Shown piece by piece: positions 8,154 through 16,251 of a stretch of DNA of 24,916 nucleotides. The stretch spans positions 1 to 24,916 of the forward strand of contig JBGAKX010000059.1 of assembly GCA_044224215.1 (NCBI GenBank). The letters run 5' to 3'. Numbering within the stretch: the first letter of the stretch is position 1; each line of letters opens with the position of its first letter. The stretch is from DAOMFM01 sp035429825. GTDB taxonomy: Bacteria > Acidobacteriota > Blastocatellia > UBA7656 > JADIYM01. Below the pieces are notes generated by a model. The model was not told the DNA's origin, did no database searches, and saw only the letters and a program-made list of their open reading frames with translations. A program made the translations under genes and the position numbers.

Positions 8154-8465
8154 TTACCTGCGACCGAGCCATTCGTAGTAACTGATGGTGCGGAAGGCGA
8201 CGATTGCGGCAAAGCCGACGATCAACGCGATCAGACCGAAACTCTGCGCTTCGCCGGTCAGCCGTCCGTAGCCGACGAAGTAGAGCACGGCGAATGCTGC
8301 AAACGGCAGGTCGATCTTCGGGCGGAAGAGCGACTCGTCACGCGGCTGCTTTTCGGAGAGCGGCGACTTGCACGAAACGCACTCGGCCGTCTCGAACGTG
8401 TAGCGCGTTCCACACTTTGGGCAGTACAGAACGCGCCGTGCGGGCTTCTCGACATCGTCAGCCAT
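8154..8465 (-). CDS. Small zinc-ribbon membrane protein
   Basis: This is a 103-residue protein of unknown function. An N-terminal zinc ribbon is formed by Cys15-x2-Cys18 and Cys29-x2-Cys32. After a polar linker there are two hydrophobic stretches (about residues 52-66 and 72-90) that should span the membrane, followed by a short basic tail. The ATG at 8465 is chosen because it precedes the ribbon directly; a GTG at 8489 would only read through the candidate promoter. No Shine-Dalgarno sequence is visible. The gene ends 57 bases before mqnC starts and could lead the same operon. A second protein of similar build, with the ribbon at the C-terminus, is encoded at 11592-11933. Confidence 0.75.
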   Translation of the reverse strand: MADDVEKPARRVLYCPKCGTRYTFETAECVSCKSPLSEKQPRDESLFRPKIDLPFAAFAVLYFVGYGRLTGEAQSFGLIALIVGFAAIVAFRTISYYEWLGRR

Positions 8466-8475
8466 AAGGCGGGGG

Positions 8476-8481
8476 AGTATA
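8476..8481 (-). promoter_or_regulatory. Candidate -10 box for zinc-ribbon gene and downstream operon
   Basis: On the minus strand TATACT lies ten bases before the ATG at 8465. A start site at the usual distance would leave a leader of only about four bases, in keeping with the absence of a ribosome site. No convincing -35 was found. Confidence 0.3.
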
Positions 8482-8594
8482 TGCAACACGGCCGCAAGCG
8501 TCCAGTTGGAGGTGTTTCGCGCGTCATCCTCCGGCGGGCTCAGCGTGCCGGACGCCGGAGTTCGGCGCCGTTGTGCGGTTCGCGCGTCCGCCTC

Positions 8595-8600
8595 TATACT
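8595..8600 (+). promoter_or_regulatory. -10 box of the tRNA-Ser promoter
   Basis: TATACT (five of six consensus bases) ends seven bases before the mature tRNA 5' end at 8608, so transcription would begin at or one base before the mature end. A weak -35 (TTGTGC, 8571-8576) lies 18 bases upstream. Confidence 0.5.
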
Positions 8601-8607
8601 GCGCGCC

Positions 8608-8690
8608 GGAGGGTTAGGCTAATTGGTAAGTCACCGGTCTTGAAAACCGGCGCGCGAAAGCGCTTAAGGGTTCGAGTCCCTTACCCTCCG
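8608..8690 (+). tRNA. tRNA-Ser (anticodon UGA)
   Basis: The 83-base sequence folds as a class II tRNA. The acceptor stem pairs 8608-8614 (GGAGGGT) with 8683-8689 (ACCCTCC), and the discriminator is G at 8690, as usual for serine. The anticodon stem CCGGT/ACCGG (8634-8638, 8646-8650) closes a seven-base loop with anticodon TGA at 8641-8643. A long variable arm (about 8651-8665) contains a GCGC/GCGC-type hairpin, and the T stem AAGGG/CCCTT closes the TTCGAGT loop. The 3' CCA is not encoded. It decodes UCA and probably other UCN codons. Confidence 0.95.
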
Positions 8691-8710
8691 CTCACATCTT
8701 TCGCCCACGC

Positions 8711-11485
<2,775 letters not shown>

Positions 11486-11591
11486 TGCTTCCCGGGCTGT
11501 TTCGTTGAGTGAATTGTGACCGACTACGCTCGTGCAAATGTATCGCATTGCCGCCCGGCGGCGAACAGCGATCACGCAACCAACGCCACGA

Positions 11592-11933
11592 TCATTTGCC
11601 AGCCGCGTTCGTCTCGACGAGCGGCACGTGGCAGTCGGAGCACACGGTTGCCTGGCGCACGTATGCAGCGCCGCAGCGCGGGCACGCCCAGTCGCCCTTT
11701 GGTTTCACCGCGCCGCGGCGTGTCGTGACGCGTCCCATCGTTCGATCCAGAACGAGCATCAGGCCTGCCGATCCAATGCCGATGACGATCGCCACGGCCG
11801 CGCCACGCCAGGCGGGGCCGCGGAAGAGGCCGAAATCGAAGGCGAAATACGTAGCGGCCGCCGCAAGAAGCCCCGCAAGCCCGTATCCGAACCGCAGGCC
11901 GCCGCGTGGAGCCTCGTCGTCGCCCGACGTCAC
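11592..11933 (-). CDS. Small membrane protein with C-terminal zinc ribbon
   Basis: This is a 113-residue protein of unknown function. It has two hydrophobic segments (about residues 16-37 and 44-62), a basic linker, and a C-terminal zinc ribbon formed by Cys84-x2-Cys87 and Cys98-x2-Cys101. The GTG start at 11933 overlaps the TGA stop of the upstream radical SAM gene (GTGTGA on the minus strand), which implies translational coupling. A longer reading back to 12308 would lie inside the radical SAM gene and has no support. Its architecture mirrors the N-terminal zinc ribbon/two-helix protein at 8154-8465. The region 11486-11591, between it and the kinase start, holds no gene or terminator I can defend. 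Confidence 0.72.
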   Translation of the reverse strand: MTSGDDEAPRGGLRFGYGLAGLLAAAATYFAFDFGLFRGPAWRGAAVAIVIGIGSAGLMLVLDRTMGRVTTRRGAVKPKGDWACPRCGAAYVRQATVCSDCHVPLVETNAAGK

Positions 11934-13483
11934 ACGATGTACCCGTTGATCTGCTTGTCGGGTTTGCGGCTCGCCATGACCTTCTTGGCAAGCATGCCCA
12001 TCAGCTTCTGCTCGAGGGCGTACTTGAAGTAGCCGTGGCGGTACCGCGCGCGCGTGATCGCCGAGTATGCATACAGGATCGCGCCCTTGGCCTTGTTGCG
12101 CCGGAAGCGCTTCGCATCCTTGCCGCGCAGGGCCTTCATCGAGATGGGATTCGACTTTGCAAAGTGGACCTGCTCGGGGAGCATCCACGGCACCTGGTTC
12201 TCGAAGTGCTGGAACTCGCACCAGTCCTCGAGACGCTCCGGCGCCTTCAACCCGTGCTTCAGGCTCAGGTCGTATGCCACGCTTCCCGGATACGGCGTGT
12301 AGAGACACACGCCGACGCCGGCCTTGGGATTGACCTCGGCCATCCGGCGGATGACATCCGACGTGAGCTTCAGGTCTTCGCGGCCGATGTCGTGCAGCGA
12401 CCGGCCGTCCGCTTCAACCGGTATGCCCTGGATGAAGGAGCACGACAGCGTCACTCCCTGCTCGTAGAGAATCCGCGAGACCTCGACGATGTCGTCGGCG
12501 GTGTACTTCTTGCCAACCGCCTTGAGCACCGTCGGCGACGCGGACTCGATGCCGATGAAGATCTGGAAGATGCCGCTGCGCTTGAGGACGTCCCACGTTT
12601 CGGCGTCGATCTTCTTGATCGCCTCGAGCCGGCTCGAACCGGTCCAGACGATGTTCAGGTCGTTCTCGATCATCATCTCGGCGATCCGACGGACGCGCCG
12701 GACGTCGACGAACAGAATCGGATCTTCAAAGATGACCGCGTCGACGTTGTACGTGAATCGCAGCGTCTTGAGATCCTCGATGACCTTCTCGGGACTCCTC
12801 GAGAACCATCGCCGGTTCGACGTCTGTGGCTCGCTGCAGAAGCTGCAGCTGAACGGGCAGCCGTAGCTGCTGTAGTACGTGACGGCTCGTTTCCCGTGCA
12901 GGTGAAAGTCGAGCGCGGAACTGTGCAACGTGATGAATCGCTCGACGTCGAGCAGATCGAACGGCAGCGGAGGCAGCGAATCGATGTCGATCGTCGGCCG
13001 CGGCCCCGTCTTCACGATCGCACCGTCGCGCTTGAAGAGGATGCCCTTCACGTCGTCGAGCGGCCGCCCCGTGTCGATCGCGTCGACGAGATCCATGAAC
13101 GTCGCCTCGCCCTGACCCGCAACGACGATGTCGACCAGCTCGTGGGCGACGGTCTGATCGGGTGCGATGGACGGATGGGTGCCGCCCCAGATGATCGGCA
13201 GGTCCGGGAAGCGCTCGCGCACCTTTGCGGCCAGCCTGAGCCCGCGGCCGATCATGTGACCGGTCAGGGACGTGATACCGAACAACAGCGCGTCCTCGCA
13301 CGCCTCGAGCACCTGCGCGTCAGGATCATCGTCGACGTCCTCGACGACGATCGTGATCGGATACCCCGCTTCGCGCGGGAGCGTCGATATCGCAAGCAGC
13401 GGCAACGGGAGCCCGAAGTACGGCATGTTCGGCCACGGGCTCGGGTTGAAGAGGACCAGACGGCGCTTTGTCGAATTGGGCAT
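11930..13483 (-). CDS. B12-binding-type radical SAM protein
   Basis: This 517-residue enzyme belongs to the large class with an N-terminal cobalamin-binding Rossmann domain (about residues 8-140, including LPLPLLAIST, WGGTHPS and VVAGQGEATF) and a radical SAM barrel. The cluster motif is Cys209-x3-Cys213-x2-Cys216 in SYGCPFSCSFCSEPQ, followed by IFEDPILF, WTGSSRLEAI and FIGIESAS, all typical of the BchE/hopanoid-methylase/methyltransferase group. Such enzymes methylate unactivated carbon or phosphorus or rearrange rings. The substrate cannot be read from sequence. The ATG at 13483 has AGGAG about ten bases upstream. It lies 110 bases after a CarH-like B12 regulator and overlaps the start of the zinc-ribbon protein, so the three genes look functionally linked. 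A weak -10-like CATAAT (plus-strand 13557-13562) lies in the gap. Confidence 0.9.
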   Translation of the reverse strand: MPNSTKRRLVLFNPSPWPNMPYFGLPLPLLAISTLPREAGYPITIVVEDVDDDPDAQVLEACEDALLFGITSLTGHMIGRGLRLAAKVRERFPDLPIIWGGTHPSIAPDQTVAHELVDIVVAGQGEATFMDLVDAIDTGRPLDDVKGILFKRDGAIVKTGPRPTIDIDSLPPLPFDLLDVERFITLHSSALDFHLHGKRAVTYYSSYGCPFSCSFCSEPQTSNRRWFSRSPEKVIEDLKTLRFTYNVDAVIFEDPILFVDVRRVRRIAEMMIENDLNIVWTGSSRLEAIKKIDAETWDVLKRSGIFQIFIGIESASPTVLKAVGKKYTADDIVEVSRILYEQGVTLSCSFIQGIPVEADGRSLHDIGREDLKLTSDVIRRMAEVNPKAGVGVCLYTPYPGSVAYDLSLKHGLKAPERLEDWCEFQHFENQVPWMLPEQVHFAKSNPISMKALRGKDAKRFRRNKAKGAILYAYSAITRARYRHGYFKYALEQKLMGMLAKKVMASRKPDKQINGYIV

Positions 13484-13593
13484 TGTGGAACGGCTCCTGC
13501 GTGCTCGACGTTCAACCGGGCCGCATCTGCAGCCAGCTGACCGTGGAAAACAGGTGATTATGCACTCCGCCGTCGAACGGCCGCAATGCGTGG

Positions 13594-14487
13594 TCAGGCC
13601 AGAGCGGCGTAGCGAACGAGGTCGTGGAATGTCTCGCAGTACCGGTCGTGGCGAAATCGCGCCCTCACTGCCGGGTCCTGGAATCCCGCGCCGCCGATGG
13701 CGACACGCGCGCCGCACGCCTCCGCGGACTCGTACAGGCCGTTGTATTCGCGCGCGTGCCGTTCGATGTCGATCATCAGCGTCGAACTGATGCAGACCAG
13801 GTGCGGCAGGTACTTCGCAATGGCGTCGCGGAAAGAGAAGAACGGCGTGTTCATGCCGAGAGCGATGACGCGCCAGCCCTCAAGTTCGAGCAGGGACGCG
13901 ATGGAGCGTGACGCGACTTCGTGAAGCTCCTCCTCGGGACAACCGACGACGGCCGTGCGGCCGTTCGAAGGCTTTCGGATGAGCTCAGGAACCAGCCGCG
14001 TCATGGCGTCGACGGTTGTGCGCGTTGCCACGTGTTCGTCGGCGACGGTGAGTTCTCCGCGCATCCACTGCTCGCCGGTACTGTGCATCGCCTCCGCGAC
14101 GACGAGCTCGAACAGATCGACGGGGGTCACGCCTCGCAGGTAAGCGCGCGCGAGGATCGCGCGAAGACCGGTTGAGTCGCCCTCCAGGGCACGCCGTTCG
14201 ACGAGCCGCGCGAGGTCCGGAAGGCTCGGCCGCGCAAGCGCCCGTTCGAGCTCCTCGGAGGCCGGTTCGCTGCTGCCGCCCTCGCTCGAGGCGATGCTTC
14301 CAGCAGCATCGAAGCCCTGCTTCCGCTGAAACTGCGAGATCTCGTCGAGCGAGAACCTGCGGTGGCCACCGCGCGTCTTGATGCAGACAAGGTCCCCTGA
14401 GTCCGCCCACCGCTTCACGGTCGATTCCGAGACGTTCCACATTCGAGCGACCTCGGTTGTCGAGAACAGCTTCTCCAATTGCACCAC
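13594..14487 (-). CDS. MerR-type regulator with B12-binding domains (CarH/LitR-like)
   Basis: The 297-residue protein starts with a MerR/BldC-type winged helix (residues 7-57; STTEVARMWNVSESTVKRW, then RGGHRRFSLDEI). A Ser/Glu-rich linker and a four-helix B12 cap domain (about 88-170) follow, then a Rossmann B12-binding domain (175-297). The cap contains Trp141-x9-Glu151-His152, the W-x9-EH motif known from adenosylcobalamin photoreceptors such as CarH. The lower-ligand segment reads Glu187-Leu-His189-Glu-Val-Ala, so the cobalt-binding His of ExHxxG is present although the last Gly is Ala. By analogy it would bind DNA in the dark as a B12-bound oligomer and release it in light. It could also sense B12 supply. 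Two adjacent GTG codons (14487, 14484) or a TTG at 14478 are possible starts, with GAGGT just upstream. It lies immediately upstream of the B12 radical SAM gene. Confidence 0.9.
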   Translation of the reverse strand: MVQLEKLFSTTEVARMWNVSESTVKRWADSGDLVCIKTRGGHRRFSLDEISQFQRKQGFDAAGSIASSEGGSSEPASEELERALARPSLPDLARLVERRALEGDSTGLRAILARAYLRGVTPVDLFELVVAEAMHSTGEQWMRGELTVADEHVATRTTVDAMTRLVPELIRKPSNGRTAVVGCPEEELHEVASRSIASLLELEGWRVIALGMNTPFFSFRDAIAKYLPHLVCISSTLMIDIERHAREYNGLYESAEACGARVAIGGAGFQDPAVRARFRHDRYCETFHDLVRYAALA

Positions 14488-14517
14488 ACCTCGGGACCGC
14501 GGCGTTGAGATCGCCTT

Positions 14518-14546
14518 ATTGTGCGGTAAAACCGGATGCCGATCAA
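14518..14546 (-). promoter_or_regulatory. Candidate promoter of the CarH-like regulator gene
   Basis: On the minus strand TTGATC (14546-14541) and CACAAT (14523-14518) are separated by exactly 17 bases, each matching the sigma-70 consensus at four of six positions. Transcription would start about 25 bases before the proposed start codon. Confidence 0.35.
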
Positions 14547-14576
14547 TATTTCCGAGCTCTGTACTCCAGTAATGAC

Positions 14577-14618
14577 GGTTTTGGCCGATTTGATGCGATT
14601 TGTGAATTGTCTCGCATC
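14577..14618. promoter_or_regulatory. Candidate operator: 10-base direct repeats and a 7-base inverted repeat
   Basis: Two GATTTG copies at 14587 and 14597, and a weaker GGTTTT at 14577, recur at exactly ten-base spacing. Overlapping them, GATGCGA (14592-14598) and TCGCATC (14612-14618) form a perfect inverted repeat with 13 bases between. This AT-richer stretch lies between the CarH-like gene's promoter and the tRNA-Lys promoter. Known CarH operators use tandem direct repeats of about one helical turn, so it is a plausible binding site. That assignment is inference. Confidence 0.3.
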
Positions 14619-14653
14619 TCGGAACGGTGTCCGGATCGTGCAGGGTGGCGGGG

Positions 14654-14682
14654 TTGACACCCGTTGGGGTCGTCCGTACTAT
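14654..14682 (+). promoter_or_regulatory. Sigma-70 promoter of tRNA-Lys
   Basis: A perfect TTGACA (14654-14659) and TACTAT (14677-14682, five of six) are spaced by the optimal 17 bases. The predicted start near 14689 is about six bases before the mature tRNA. This is the strongest promoter in the window. Confidence 0.8.
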
Positions 14683-14694
14683 ATCGTGCGTTTC

Positions 14695-14767
<73 letters not shown>

Positions 14768-14777
14768 TCGAAAATGC

Positions 14778-14806
14778 AAAACGGCCACCCTCGCGGTGGC
14801 CGTTTT
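14778..14806 (+). terminator. Rho-independent terminator after tRNA-Lys
   Basis: AAAACGGCCACC (14778-14789) and GGTGGCCGTTTT (14795-14806) form a perfect 12-base-pair stem with a five-base loop, ending in a T run continued by CGTT. It starts 11 bases after the tRNA. Because of its A/T symmetry it could also act on the minus strand. Confidence 0.9.
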
Positions 14807-14848
14807 CGTTCCCCCCAAACCCCGGCAAATGTCGTTCATGGAGCTGTT

Positions 14849-15409
14849 ATGAGCACAGACGGATTCCCCTACCCTGCCATCGGTTTCATCGAGTCGAGTT
14901 CCATCGCGCGAGGCATCGACGCGACGGACGCGATGCTGAAGAAGGCCGGGGTCGAACTGCTCATGACCACGATCGTTCCTCGCGGGAAGTACCTGATCAT
15001 GATCAACGGGTCAGTCGCAGACGTCGAAGCGTCGCTCCGCGCGGGTCTCGAGTCGGCCGAGGGGGTTGTGCTCGACAGCTTCATCATCCAGAACGTCCAT
15101 CCGACGCTTCCGGCCGCGATCCGCGGACGGGTGAAGGTCGAGCACATCGAGGCGGTCGGACTGATCGAGACCAAGGAGGTCGCTCCGGCCATCTTTGCGG
15201 GCGACGTGGCGGTCAAGGCCGCCGAGGTCACGCTGATCGAGGCGCGTAACCAGCCCGGCGGCAAGGGGCTCGTCGTCCTGACGGGCGAAGTCGGCGCGGT
15301 CCGTTCGGCGATCGCAGCCGCGGTGGCCTCGGTGAAGTCTGGGATGTTGATCTCGGAGGTCGTCATTCCGTACGCGCATCCGTCGCTGCGCGCGAGTCTG
15401 ACGAGCTGA
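14849..15409 (+). CDS. Tandem-domain bacterial microcompartment shell protein (BMC-T)
   Basis: The 186-residue protein consists of two bacterial microcompartment (BMC) domains. The first is at about residues 8-92 (PAIGFIESSSIARGIDATDAML, beginning at 9) and the second at 97-181, with the canonical AVGLIETKEVAPAIFAGDVAVKAA pattern beginning at 102. Such tandem proteins form pseudohexameric trimers that tile the polyhedral shell and often carry a larger pore. The domain order looks unpermuted, as in PduT, but the protein has no cysteine at all, so a PduT-type iron-sulphur cluster at the pore is excluded. The ATG at 14849 has GGAG five bases upstream. No other shell gene (BMC-H or BMC-P) and no encapsulated-enzyme gene lies in the window, so it is an orphan or satellite shell gene. 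It follows the tRNA-Lys terminator by 42 bases with no obvious promoter of its own. Confidence 0.9.
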   Translation: MSTDGFPYPAIGFIESSSIARGIDATDAMLKKAGVELLMTTIVPRGKYLIMINGSVADVEASLRAGLESAEGVVLDSFIIQNVHPTLPAAIRGRVKVEHIEAVGLIETKEVAPAIFAGDVAVKAAEVTLIEARNQPGGKGLVVLTGEVGAVRSAIAAAVASVKSGMLISEVVIPYAHPSLRASLTS

Positions 15410-15417
15410 CCGCCCTG

Positions 15418-15993
15418 TCAGTTTCCGGGTTTCGGTTCGTCGTTCGTCGGAACGACCAGTTCGCTCGAGTCGAGCGTGTCGTCGACGACGAAATCGATCG
15501 GCCCGCTCAGCTTGTCGCTGTTCGCCGGAACCGCCTTGCGCAGGTCACCGATGTACTTGCTCGGCGGCGGCATGTTCGCGACCGTGATCGTCGTGCACGC
15601 GAGGACCAGAAACCCGACGATCAACGCGCCGACCACTCGACCATCGGCCCGGTGCCGTCGTCGTTGGGCCCACAGACCCCCAAACACGATGGCGCCGGAC
15701 AACGCAATGCCGATCGCGGCCGTCCGCAGCGCGGGATTTCCCCAAGACGATTCCGTCCGCGCGAAGTTCGTGGCGCCCGAGCCCGTACTCGCGATGGCGT
15801 TCGCGGCATTGCGCGAAAGCCGAACCTGCGCAGTGTTGAGCGTGGGATCCGCGCGAATCGTCAGCGACGAGTGAAAGACGAGCTTGCCGTTCGCTGGAAC
15901 CGGTTCGGCGCGGCTCACCCAGAGCGGAACCAGTACCGTTGCAACGGCGAATCCCAGAACGACAACCGGGCCAGCCCACGACCGTCTCATCAT
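15418..15993 (-). CDS. Hypothetical membrane protein
   Basis: I do not recognise this 191-residue protein. It begins with Met-Met-Arg-Arg and a hydrophobic segment (about 8-26) that may be a signal anchor, followed by an extracytoplasmic-looking stretch (27-90) with the phrase LTIRADPTLNTAQVRLS. Two further membrane segments lie at about 93-113 and 121-139, and the C-terminal tail is acidic and proline-containing (SELVVPTNDEPKPG). The ATG at 15993 has GGAGG five bases upstream, which fixes the start and argues for a real gene. It converges on the shell-protein gene, with eight bases between the stops. It diverges from the CRTAC1/RnfD cassette across a 257-base shared upstream region, which hints at but does not prove common regulation. 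Confidence 0.68.
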   Translation of the reverse strand: MMRRSWAGPVVVLGFAVATVLVPLWVSRAEPVPANGKLVFHSSLTIRADPTLNTAQVRLSRNAANAIASTGSGATNFARTESSWGNPALRTAAIGIALSGAIVFGGLWAQRRRHRADGRVVGALIVGFLVLACTTITVANMPPPSKYIGDLRKAVPANSDKLSGPIDFVVDDTLDSSELVVPTNDEPKPGN

Positions 15994-16098
15994 TGGAACC
16001 TCCAGAGAGCACCGGGATCGGATCGATGCCATGAGGGTAGTCGCTCGCCGCAAACGCCGCAAAGCACTCGATACGCCGTTTCGCCGGCCGGACTGCGC

Positions 16099-16104
16099 TA
16101 CAAT
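16099..16104 (+). promoter_or_regulatory. Candidate -10 box for the CRTAC1/RnfD cassette
   Basis: TACAAT matches the -10 consensus at five of six bases. No good -35 is present at 16-18 bases. It would give a leader of about 140 bases before the start at 16251 and would include the short open frame 16180-16251. The rest of 15994-16250 shows nothing else I can name. Confidence 0.35.
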
Positions 16105-16179
16105 TGCGGTCACACTTGGAAATCGACGGGACCGCGATGGCCAGGGGCCACGGCCGCCCGTGCATCGTCGACGGAGAGA

Positions 16180-16251
16180 ATGAACCGCGCTGATCGAATC
16201 GTTGTTCTGCACCGTGTGCTTCGCAGCACGCGCCCCGGAGGTGTGTGCTGA
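16180..16251 (+). other. Possible 23-residue leader ORF
   Basis: An ATG at 16180 opens a 23-codon frame (MNRADRIVVLHRVL at its start, ending GGVC). Its TGA overlaps the ATG of the first CRTAC1 gene by one base (TGATG). GGAGAG precedes it, but only one to three bases away, closer than ideal. The same TGATG junction links the next two genes of the cassette. It could be a translational-coupling leader or mere chance. Confidence 0.25.

Noticed and set aside
8608..8690. Selenocysteine tRNA
   Set aside because: The long variable arm and UGA in the anticodon loop invite this, but the anticodon itself is UGA (reads UCA). tRNA-Sec has anticodon UCA and a longer acceptor stem. The G discriminator and arm lengths fit ordinary tRNA-Ser.
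11560..11573. GCCG/CGGC hairpin as a terminator between the zinc-ribbon and kinase genes
   Set aside because: The stem is only four base pairs and is followed by no T run on either strand.
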